Assembly: GCA_016789305.1 (NCBI GenBank)
Contig: JAEURJ010000013.1
Location: 620,001 to 684,000 of the forward strand
Source of the DNA: Anaerolineales bacterium
Lineage (GTDB): Bacteria; Chloroflexota; Anaerolineae; Anaerolineales; Villigracilaceae
Direction: 5' to 3'
Length of the DNA: 64,000 nucleotides
Positions 48,899 through 55,987 of the stretch are shown here, one piece after another. The notes beneath the pieces are model-generated. The model did not search any database. It was not told the origin of the DNA and was given only the letters and a program-made list of their open reading frames with translations. The translations under genes and the position numbers were made by a program. The stretch's first letter is position 1. Every line of letters begins with the position of its first letter.

Positions 48899-50389
48899 TT
48901 ACATAAATCTCTGCATCGAAATCCACAACTCGGGCCAGGGATGCCGCAAGCCTTTGCAAAGGAGGATATCCTTTAATTCGGCCTCCTCGTTTTCGACGCC
49001 ATAGTCATTGCTGACTTGGCCGGCCAGTTCGCATGATTTGAAATATTGCGCCGCGTCTTCTCTGGAATACCCGACCACGATCAGCACATCGATATTTTCC
49101 TGCGGTGCGCCTCCCATCCAGAAGGAGTCCACGGGGCTGATCACATTGGGCAGGTCATACTCGTTTCCATAGAGATCGAGCGCGCCGGCTTCTCCGTAAT
49201 TGCCCGCCAGAATTCCTGCGCGGGCCTGTTCGTCCGCGGGCAGGGCGTGATACACGTCCGCGATCTGTTGATTCATTTCACGCCAGCCCAGCTGTTCAGC
49301 GAAATTGTCATGCACCTCATATGCGACCTTCCAGACCGCAGAGTTGACGGGCGCGAGAGGCAACATCAATGCCGCAGCGAGGAGAAAGCCCAATGAAAGG
49401 AAAGCCCAGGTTTGGGTCAGACTGCGACGCGCGGTCTTTGGGTCCGCTGCTGCGATTCGCTTGTCCACGCCCACCATGCCCGCGGCGATCAACATCACGT
49501 ATGCGGGCGCAGGATAATATCCGCGTCCCTGCATGAGGAGGAAAATAACGACGGGTAGGATGTACATGAAAGCCAGCGTGCGATAGGTCTCATGGCGAAA
49601 GTAAGAGAGCAGCCCTGCGATCCAAACGGGGATCATGAACGGGTTTGCCATGACAAGCTGATCCGTGAGATAACCTTCGGCGCGGCCGATGCGCACATCG
49701 CGTTCATGAATGGCGCTTTGAAATTCCAGTGAGATGAAATCGTTCTGAATTTGCCAAATCAGGTTCGGCAGGAAGATCAGCAATGCAAGCAAAGCTCCGG
49801 CCCACAGCCACGGAGATTTGAGATATTTACGCGCGGGTGTCAATACAACAGCGAGGATCAACCCGACGACGTGAACGCCCATTGTGTAGCGCGTCATCAT
49901 TCCGAGACCGATGACGGCTCCCATCGCCAGCCACCAGCGTGGGTCATCCGATTTCAACAGGCGCAAGGTGAAATAGGCCAGTAGAACGACCCATAAGAAA
50001 TCGAATGCCACATATTGAAAGAGCGCGCCCTGGATCATGGTCAACATGCCGATGCCTGCGCCGAGTGCCGCGAAGATCTGCGCCCTGCGCGAGCCGCCAA
50101 GTTCTTTGGCCATGAGGCCCGCAACGATCATGACGATGGATTGCGAGAGCGCAGAGAAAAAGCGAAAGCCGACAAGCGATGTGCCGAAGAGTTGTAATTC
50201 GAGACTGCCGAGGAAGGGAGTCAGCGGTGGGTAGGCGATAAATCCCCATGCCAGATTGCGCGCGTCGTGCAGTGTGGCGAGTTCGTCGCGATGAAAGCCG
50301 TATTGATGATTGGTCAGCAGGTGCAGGATCAATTTGGCCGAAGCCAGCAGGATCAAAATGAACAGGTCGGATTTTATGAATGATTTCAT
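48899..50389 (-). CDS. Glycosyltransferase family 39 (ArnT/PMT-like) membrane protein
   Basis: The 496-residue protein has about eleven membrane segments and the GT39-type first loop YGFHRDELATLHDARNLAWG with the Asp-Glu pair, then YPPLTPFLGSLELQLFG. Members move a sugar from a polyprenyl-phosphate donor to a lipid or protein outside the membrane. A soluble C-terminal part of about 130 residues follows. The acceptor is unknown. The stop codon lies three bases from the helicase fragment, with no terminator seen. Confidence 0.87.
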   Translation of the reverse strand: MKSFIKSDLFILILLASAKLILHLLTNHQYGFHRDELATLHDARNLAWGFIAYPPLTPFLGSLELQLFGTSLVGFRFFSALSQSIVMIVAGLMAKELGGSRRAQIFAALGAGIGMLTMIQGALFQYVAFDFLWVVLLAYFTLRLLKSDDPRWWLAMGAVIGLGMMTRYTMGVHVVGLILAVVLTPARKYLKSPWLWAGALLALLIFLPNLIWQIQNDFISLEFQSAIHERDVRIGRAEGYLTDQLVMANPFMIPVWIAGLLSYFRHETYRTLAFMYILPVVIFLLMQGRGYYPAPAYVMLIAAGMVGVDKRIAAADPKTARRSLTQTWAFLSLGFLLAAALMLPLAPVNSAVWKVAYEVHDNFAEQLGWREMNQQIADVYHALPADEQARAGILAGNYGEAGALDLYGNEYDLPNVISPVDSFWMGGAPQENIDVLIVVGYSREDAAQYFKSCELAGQVSNDYGVENEEAELKDILLCKGLRHPWPELWISMQRFM

Positions 50390-50699
50390 CAGGTCCTCCA
50401 GTGCCTTGACAACGAATGCATCAAGATTTTACTCCTGACGTCGTAAAAGCCATCCTGCAAAAGCTAAATTGATCAATAGACCTCATGCGAAAGTCAACAA
50501 TTTAGGCTAATGGAGTGCAAAAGCTCTGCTTTTGCGATGCGGAAGTAGAACTTCCGCGCTCCATCAAATACTTATGCACGAAGTCTAGTAAAATCCTTGA
50601 CATAGAACAGGTGTTCTGTTAGATTCGCATCACAAATGAGCGAAGAATGCCAGCTTTGTTATCGTTATCCTGGAAATCAATTTAAACGTGGAGGCTCGA
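50390..50699. other. Intergenic region with a three-way-junction element
   Basis: This 310-base gap separates divergent genes. It contains the structured element at 50510-50564 (listed separately) and A/T-rich sequence before the PhnB-like gene, with a possible TTGACA (50598-50603) in front of it. No reading frame is supported. Confidence 0.55.
50510..50564. repeat. Fifty-five-base palindromic element with two inner hairpins
   Basis: ATGGAG (50510-50515) pairs with CTCCAT (50559-50564). Inside are two perfect hairpins, GCAAAAGC-TCT-GCTTTTGC (50517-50535) and GCGGAAGT-AGA-ACTTCCGC (50539-50557). The whole would fold as a three-way junction. It looks like a REP-type intergenic element; only one copy is seen here. 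Confidence 0.7.
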
Positions 50700-51188
50700 A
50701 TGCAAAAAATAGTAACTTTTCTTTGGTTCAACGATCAGGCGAAAGAAGCGGTGGATTTATATGTATCTCTGTTTGAAAATGCAAAAATAACAAACACATC
50801 GTATCTCACAGAGTCGGTGGCAGAAGCAGCCGGAAAGAAACCCGGAGATTTGTCAACCATAGACTTTGAACTGAATGGCCAAAACTTTACTGCGCTCAAT
50901 GGTGGTCCGTTTTATACTTTCAGCGAAGCAATTTCCATTTTGGTGAATTGCAAGACCCAGACGGAAATTGATAAGCTATGGGACGCGCTGTCCGAAGGCG
51001 GTGAAATACTTTCCTGCGGATGGCTCAAAGATAAATTTGGTGTAACGTGGCAGATCACCCCGGAAAGCCTGGACATCATGATGCGTGACCCAGACACCGC
51101 CAAAGCGGATCGGGTTGGCGCTGCCATGCTTCGTATGGAAGGTAAACTGAATATCAGCGAGCTTGAAAAAGCTTATAACGGAGAATAA
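50700..51188 (+). CDS. PhnB/VOC family protein
   Basis: The 162-residue protein matches the PhnB-like (3-demethylubiquinone methyltransferase-like) branch of the VOC superfamily: MQKIVTFLWFNDQAKEAVDL, LNGGPFYTFSEAISILVNC and LSCGWLKDKFGVTWQITP. Most members have no proven activity; some resemble glyoxalase or resistance proteins. The ATG at 50700 follows GGAGG by five bases; a GTG four codons earlier is less likely. Repeat copy D starts seven bases after the stop. Confidence 0.87.
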   Translation: MQKIVTFLWFNDQAKEAVDLYVSLFENAKITNTSYLTESVAEAAGKKPGDLSTIDFELNGQNFTALNGGPFYTFSEAISILVNCKTQTEIDKLWDALSEGGEILSCGWLKDKFGVTWQITPESLDIMMRDPDTAKADRVGAAMLRMEGKLNISELEKAYNGE

Positions 51189-51194
51189 ACACCC

Positions 51195-51307
51195 CCTCGC
51201 GCAGAGCGGAGGGACAATGCTCCTTTGTCCCGCAGACGAAGCGCAGGTGATTTGTAAACCCGCCCTTCGTCTGCGCGGCAACGTGCGCGGCTCCGCTCAG
51301 GGAGAAG
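51195..51307. repeat. Inverted-repeat element, copy D
   Basis: CCTCGCGCAGAGCGGAG (51195-51211) faces CTCCGCTCAGGGAGAAG (51291-51307). The inner hairpin is GGGACAA-N6-TTTGTCCC. It sits between convergent genes, 12 kb from copies A-C. Confidence 0.82.
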
Positions 51308-51345
51308 TGTTTTCGTCCCACACAGAATGACCCACCCAAACGGAA

Positions 51346-51861
51346 TTATCCCAGGCGTTCTTCTACCACTTTCAAATGTGCTAGCATTTCATCTGAATTG
51401 ATATCGAACTCACGGGCACGGGATAAAGCGATCTCTGTAATTTGTTTGAGTTGACCGATCTCAATGTATTTGTGTTGAATAAGGAAGACAATATCATCTA
51501 GATCCGTATCGAATCCACGATCTAGTTTACTTAAAGCGATACTATGCGGGTCGGCGACAAATATCTCAAGCTTGCCAAATTGTCCAATTCGAATGTTTCG
51601 TTTGTCGCTACCATGGGGCAGCGGAATAAACTTTTCGAGTGCGACAGGTTCCAGAAATATTTTTAATTCTTTTGCTGTTTGGAGAATGGACTTGTGAGCT
51701 TCGCTTGGCGAAATGTCATCCCCAATGAAATCAATGTCGATGGTCAATCGCTGACTTCCCAATAACGCGAGCGCACTGCCGCCGATCAGGTAAAGGCGGG
51801 TTGAAGTTGAGATGTGCTCGCCCAAGGTGTGCAGAATGGAATGAATCTCTGCATTGTCCAT
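51346..51861 (-). CDS. Nucleotidyltransferase-like protein (DUF6036 type), possible toxin
   Basis: The 171-residue protein has the minimal nucleotidyltransferase core LYLIGGSALALLGSQRLTID, then DID (the catalytic G-G-S and D-x-D). A later KLEIFVADPHSIALSKLDRG fits DUF6036/AbiEii-like proteins. Related enzymes act as toxins by modifying tRNA or proteins, but others do not. The start lies three bases after the stop of the upstream unknown gene. The two form an operon that looks like a toxin-antitoxin pair. Confidence 0.75.
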   Translation of the reverse strand: MDNAEIHSILHTLGEHISTSTRLYLIGGSALALLGSQRLTIDIDFIGDDISPSEAHKSILQTAKELKIFLEPVALEKFIPLPHGSDKRNIRIGQFGKLEIFVADPHSIALSKLDRGFDTDLDDIVFLIQHKYIEIGQLKQITEIALSRAREFDINSDEMLAHLKVVEERLG

Positions 51862-51864
51862 GAT

Positions 51865-52371
51865 CTATAATTCCAGGCCCTTGATTAACACATGTGCTGC
51901 ATGTTTATAGGTCCCCAACCAGTTGACCTGGCTGCCGCTTAACTCCTGATGACGTTTTGCCAGCAAATATAAGTTTGTTTCAGGGTCATCGGTCCGTTGT
52001 AAGCCAAGTTCGCTGGAAAAATAATCAGGCAACTGAACTTTTCGCCCAATCAGGCTTTCAAGTTTTGCTTGATGTTTTTGTTGCAGCCAAACAGCCGCGC
52101 TGTAATAACACTGGAGTGTGAGCCTGGCTTCTGAACTTACTTCATCTGCCGCATCTTTTGCATGGGATGAAAATTCAGGATGCTCCAAAAATAATGGGAT
52201 CAGGGACAGACGTAAACGCGATTCATTACTTTCAGCGAGAGCAATGATCATATGGATAGGGTCTTTGTGTAATGATGCTTTGTCCTTTGTCCCACCTAGA
52301 ATAAACTTTACACCCAATGCATATAAAGCGTTTGTGAGTTCGGTTCCAGTTGGAGTTGTGTAACTGCTCAT
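51865..52371 (-). CDS. Unknown protein paired with the nucleotidyltransferase, possible antitoxin
   Basis: The 168-residue protein is mostly helical by appearance (LTLQCYYSAAVWLQQKHQAK) with no motif I recognise. Its only strong clue is position: it is the first gene of a two-gene operon with the DUF6036-type gene, and lies 17 bases from the helicase gene on the same strand. An antitoxin role is inferred from that arrangement. It lacks an obvious DNA-binding motif, unlike the AbiEi antitoxin. Confidence 0.62.
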   Translation of the reverse strand: MSSYTTPTGTELTNALYALGVKFILGGTKDKASLHKDPIHMIIALAESNESRLRLSLIPLFLEHPEFSSHAKDAADEVSSEARLTLQCYYSAAVWLQQKHQAKLESLIGRKVQLPDYFSSELGLQRTDDPETNLYLLAKRHQELSGSQVNWLGTYKHAAHVLIKGLEL

Positions 52372-52387
52372 GAATTAATTATAACTC

Positions 52388-54313
52388 TTAGTCTGCTTCC
52401 CACACCGAATGATACGCCCCAACCGACTCAAAATACTTGACCATCTTTTCATAGAACTGATGATTCGTGATCGTGGCACTATCGCCGATCACAATTAACT
52501 TGCGGCGTGCGCGGGTGAGGGCCACGTTCATGCGGCGTGTGTCGGCGAGGAAGCCCACTTCGCCTTCACGGTTTGAGCGCACCAGGCTGACGATGACGGC
52601 TTCCTTCTCGCGGCCTTGGAATCCGTCAACGCTGTCGATCTCGACCTCCAGCTTTAGTTTTTCCCGCAATAGCTTAACTTGGGCAGAATACGGGGAAATC
52701 ACGGCAATTTGCGAAGCGTGTAAGCCAGATTCGAGCAAAATATTCACTTTTTTGATCACCAACTCCGCTTCGAGCGGATTCATGCGACTCTCGCCGTCGG
52801 GTTCGAGTTCTTCGTCGTAGCTGGCGCCTGCGGTGTCGATGAAGGTGATGGGAGTCGATGTCAGCGGCGATGATGTTACTTGAGGCAGGTCAGATAACAG
52901 CGCGGTGCGAACCGCTTCGTCCGCTTGTAGATTTCCATCGTAAAAAAATTCAGAAGAAAAAGACATGATGTCCTGGTGCATTCGATATTGCACGTTGAGC
53001 ATCCTGCTCCACCCGCCGTCCACGGCGGGGACGCCGTGGAGAGCTAATAAACGTTCCATCAAACTGATGTTGAAGCCGCCGCGAATTGCTTCGGGCGAAA
53101 GCACGGTGGGCGGCAGTTGTTGATGATCGCCTGCGAAGACGATGCGCTTTGCGAATTGCAGCGGAATCCATGCGGCAGGTTCGGTCGTTTGGCTGGCTTC
53201 ATCCATGATGCACCAATCGAATGTTTTTTCGCCGAACCGTTCACGATCCAGCCCCGTCACGGTGGCGCACACCACGCGCGCCTTGCCGAGGATCATTTCA
53301 GTAATTTGATCTTCGATCTGACGCGCCTCGCGCAGCATATCCTTTGCTTCCTCGCGCATCGATTGCTTCGCGCCGCGTTCGGGTTTCGCGCGCGTCCATT
53401 TGACCGCTTGATCGCGCAGCGCATACGCATCGCGCGTGAGTTTGTCTGCGATCTTCACATCGGGATGATTTTCAACAAGCAGGTCAAGCGTGTGTTCGCG
53501 CAAGGCGGGTGTCACGCGCGCAGGATGCCCGAGTCGAATCGCATTTTCATTCGCATCGATCAAGCGTTCCAATAAATTATCGACGGCCAAATTGCTGGAT
53601 GCAACTGCCAAAACAGTTTCGCCCCTGCGCGTGATCTGACGGATTAATTCAACCAATGTCGTGGTCTTGCCCGTTCCCGGCGGCCCGTGGATGATCGCCA
53701 CATCCTCCGCGCTCAAAGCAAACTGCACCGCTTCGATCTGCGATGGATTTAAATTTTTATTGAAGAGGTGAATCGGCTCGACTTTTTCGAAGACGGCCCC
53801 GACGTTGCCGATCAATACATCGCGAAGGATTTCTAGCCGTGACGAGACCGCGCTTCGTGCCGACTCCATCGCCTGCTTCTGTCGAAAGCGCGATATCTCA
53901 TCTGGAGAACGGTCCAACCGAAACGTGGGCCGATCGGACTCTGTCTCAACGAATTGATTCAACGCGATTTGAATCGCATCCCTGCGAATTGCGCTGACGA
54001 TTCCCCGCCATCCGCTTTCTGAATTCGATGAAGATGCGCCTTCTTCAGAAAGAATGACTGGACTTCCCACGCCGAGTCTTGTCCAAGGTAAGTGAAGAGT
54101 CTCATTGCGTTTGCCTAATCCCAAAAGAAAACGCCCACCAAGTCCGTACCCTTCTTCGCGAATGACGAGATTAATGATGCTGTTGCCCGTCGCTTCCGCT
54201 TCTTTCGGAGAAAGCTTCGTGCGCTCGCGTAACGCCTCCTGTTTTTCCGCCTCGGCCTCGAGATCGAGCAGCAAAGATAGATTTCCAAAATATTCCGTTG
54301 GAGAAATTTTCAT
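52388..54313 (-). CDS. UPF1/IGHMBP2-like superfamily 1 DNA/RNA helicase
   Basis: The 641-residue protein has the SF1B helicase motifs: Q motif LNPSQIEAVQFALS, Walker A IIHGPPGTGKTTTLVEL, motif Ia AVASSNLAVDNLLER, motif II IMDEASQTTEP, motif III FAGDHQQLPPTV, motif IV-V region NVQYRMHQDIMSF and SVDGFQGREKEAVIVSLVRS, and motif VI NVALTRARRKLIVIGD. The first 170 residues form a beta-rich RNA/DNA-binding part as in IGHMBP2. It unwinds nucleic acids 5' to 3' in the family. A decayed copy of its 3' end lies at 48.8 kb. Confidence 0.93.
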   Translation of the reverse strand: MKISPTEYFGNLSLLLDLEAEAEKQEALRERTKLSPKEAEATGNSIINLVIREEGYGLGGRFLLGLGKRNETLHLPWTRLGVGSPVILSEEGASSSNSESGWRGIVSAIRRDAIQIALNQFVETESDRPTFRLDRSPDEISRFRQKQAMESARSAVSSRLEILRDVLIGNVGAVFEKVEPIHLFNKNLNPSQIEAVQFALSAEDVAIIHGPPGTGKTTTLVELIRQITRRGETVLAVASSNLAVDNLLERLIDANENAIRLGHPARVTPALREHTLDLLVENHPDVKIADKLTRDAYALRDQAVKWTRAKPERGAKQSMREEAKDMLREARQIEDQITEMILGKARVVCATVTGLDRERFGEKTFDWCIMDEASQTTEPAAWIPLQFAKRIVFAGDHQQLPPTVLSPEAIRGGFNISLMERLLALHGVPAVDGGWSRMLNVQYRMHQDIMSFSSEFFYDGNLQADEAVRTALLSDLPQVTSSPLTSTPITFIDTAGASYDEELEPDGESRMNPLEAELVIKKVNILLESGLHASQIAVISPYSAQVKLLREKLKLEVEIDSVDGFQGREKEAVIVSLVRSNREGEVGFLADTRRMNVALTRARRKLIVIGDSATITNHQFYEKMVKYFESVGAYHSVWEAD

Positions 54314-54331
54314 GGCGGGTTATTTTATCAT

Positions 54332-54366
54332 CCTGTAGGGGCACAGCGACGCTGTGCCCCTACAGG
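54332..54366. repeat. Perfect 16-bp inverted repeat upstream of the toxin-antitoxin pair
   Basis: CCTGTAGGGGCACAGC (54332-54347) and GCTGTGCCCCTACAGG (54351-54366) pair without mismatch around GAC. The right arm ends one base before the TATAAT box at 54368. It resembles mobile intergenic palindromes, and it covers the region where a -35 box or operator would be. Confidence 0.8.
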
Positions 54367-54367
54367 A

Positions 54368-54373
54368 TATAAT
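54368..54373 (+). promoter_or_regulatory. -10 box six bases before the DUF4258 gene
   Basis: TATAAT at 54368-54373, ATG at 54380, no ribosome binding site between; leaderless message predicted. The inverted repeat occupies the upstream promoter region. Confidence 0.5.
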
Positions 54374-54379
54374 CATCGA

Positions 54380-54649
54380 ATGTCTTCCCTTCTATTTCGC
54401 GCCCATGCGGTGCAAAGAATGTTCGAACGCGAGATCTCCGTGGGCAGGGTCCGCAAGGCGTTGGAAACTGCCGATGTCATCGAGGATTATTCCTCCGAAA
54501 TGCCCGAGCCCAGCAGACTGCTTTTTGGCCAGCAAGGCAAACGTGCTTTTCATGTAGTGACTTCAGAAAGCGATTTGCAGACCACCATCATTACCGTGTA
54601 TCTTCCCTCCGCAGATAAATGGAAAAAAGATTCGCGGAGCCGCCGATGA
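54380..54649 (+). CDS. DUF4258 protein, likely RelE/MqsR-like toxin
   Basis: The 89-residue protein matches DUF4258 proteins: FRAHAVQRMFEREISVGRVR with the conserved His and Arg, then VIEDYSSEMPEPSRLLFG and HVVTSESDLQTTIITVY. These small proteins are commonly paired with a YgiT-type zinc finger partner and are thought to be mRNA-cutting toxins of the RelE/MqsR kind, but this is not proven for DUF4258. Its stop overlaps the partner start as ATGA. Confidence 0.82.
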   Translation: MSSLLFRAHAVQRMFEREISVGRVRKALETADVIEDYSSEMPEPSRLLFGQQGKRAFHVVTSESDLQTTIITVYLPSADKWKKDSRSRR

Positions 54650-54867
54650 TCTGCCTCGTATGCCGCAAGGCGCAGCTCATGGATGGACTTGTCTCGATCA
54701 ATTTTGAACGCGACGAGTTCAAGGCTGTGATCAACCTTGTCCCTGCACAGGTATGTCCCGCATGTGGGGAAGCCTATCTCGCTGAAGAGGTAACGGAAGA
54801 AGTATTGAGTCAGGCAGAGAACCTATCCTACGAAGGCATGTTGGACATCGCTCAGGATTACGCATGA
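54646..54867 (+). CDS. YgiT-type zinc finger protein, likely antitoxin
   Basis: The 73-residue protein has the YgiT/MqsA N-terminal zinc finger CLVCRKAQ ... CPACGEAYLAEEV (two C-x2-C) and a short C-terminal helix. It lacks the helix-turn-helix domain of full MqsA. The start at 54646 overlaps the DUF4258 stop and has GGAG upstream; the reading from 54619 would overlap more deeply. Its own stop overlaps the hydrolase start as ATGA, so three genes are coupled. Confidence 0.82.
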   Translation: MICLVCRKAQLMDGLVSINFERDEFKAVINLVPAQVCPACGEAYLAEEVTEEVLSQAENLSYEGMLDIAQDYA

Positions 54868-55955
54868 GAAAATTTATTCTTCTTTTATCGTTGGCATTGA
54901 CCGCCTGCAGCTCTGTATCTTCCGCGCCCACGGCCACACTCCCTCCGCCAAATATCACCATTATCCCAGCCACGGCGACTCCCAGCATTACGCCTTCGCC
55001 TACAGCCACAATGACGATGAATCAAGCGTTGCAACCGTTCACCATCGATGGCTTGCGGTCTCATGATTTCAAAAGCGGAACATTGCTCCTTGGTGAAGTA
55101 TTACTGGAGACCGATGACTTCATCCGTTACCCGATCACATATCCCAGCGACGGATTGACCATCACTGGGATATTGCAGGTGCCGAAGACCGGTACGCCGC
55201 CATATCCCGTCATTGTGATGAATCACGGTTTCTTCTCTCGTTATGTCTACTATTCTGGTGATGGCACAGACCGCGCCGCAGAATTTCTCAATCGCCGCGG
55301 CTATCTCACCGTCTCTTCCGATTATCGCAGCTGGGGAGAAGCGGAAGCAGGAGAGAGTCTGTTCTATTCCGGTCAGGTCATCGATGTGATCAATTTAATG
55401 AACGCGGTCTCCACCTATAAACTCGCCGATCCCGAACGCATCGGCATGTGGGGACACAGTATGGGCGGCGGCATCACCTTGAAAGTTCTTGCAGTTGATG
55501 AACGCGTCAAAGCCGCAGTGTTGTACTCAACCGTTAGCGGTGATTTTGAAGACATCATCGGGCGCTGGGGAACAGGCTGTCTTGGTGACATTCTTGAGGG
55601 CGAAGCGACCGTCGGCTGCAACTCGTCCGATGTCATTCCGCTTGACCTGCCACAGGATTTGATTGATGCTTATTTCAAGGGATCCGAAGACCCGATGATC
55701 TTGAAGTCCGTTTCGCCGATCTATTATTTGAAATATGTCACGGCGCCGGTGCAGATCAATTACGGCACAGAGGACGGCAAGGTGATGTCTGGCACGCCGC
55801 CCGAATGGTCAAAGGAGTTGTATCAGGCCTTCCAGAATGCGGATAAGGAAGCCTATCTCATCGGCGTCGAAGGGGAGGAACATTCCTTTAAATACGATGC
55901 CTGGTTCCACTTTATGGAACGCTCCGCGCAGTTCTTTGATAAATACGTTCGATAG
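54864..55955 (+). CDS. Lipoprotein alpha/beta hydrolase
   Basis: The 363-residue protein begins MRKFILLLSLALTACSSV, a signal peptide with lipobox T-A-C, followed by a Thr/Pro-rich linker. The hydrolase domain has VIVMNHGFFSRYVYY (oxyanion region) and the nucleophile elbow MWGHSMGGG (G-x-S-x-G), a likely Asp in YGTEDGKV and a His in EGEEHSFKYD. It resembles dienelactone-hydrolase or S9-like esterases/peptidases anchored at the cell surface. It is translationally coupled to the zinc-finger gene, which is unusual for a toxin-antitoxin pair. Confidence 0.87.
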   Translation: MRKFILLLSLALTACSSVSSAPTATLPPPNITIIPATATPSITPSPTATMTMNQALQPFTIDGLRSHDFKSGTLLLGEVLLETDDFIRYPITYPSDGLTITGILQVPKTGTPPYPVIVMNHGFFSRYVYYSGDGTDRAAEFLNRRGYLTVSSDYRSWGEAEAGESLFYSGQVIDVINLMNAVSTYKLADPERIGMWGHSMGGGITLKVLAVDERVKAAVLYSTVSGDFEDIIGRWGTGCLGDILEGEATVGCNSSDVIPLDLPQDLIDAYFKGSEDPMILKSVSPIYYLKYVTAPVQINYGTEDGKVMSGTPPEWSKELYQAFQNADKEAYLIGVEGEEHSFKYDAWFHFMERSAQFFDKYVR

Positions 55956-55987
55956 CAAAACTTTTATCACTGGATCGGAAACCAAAT

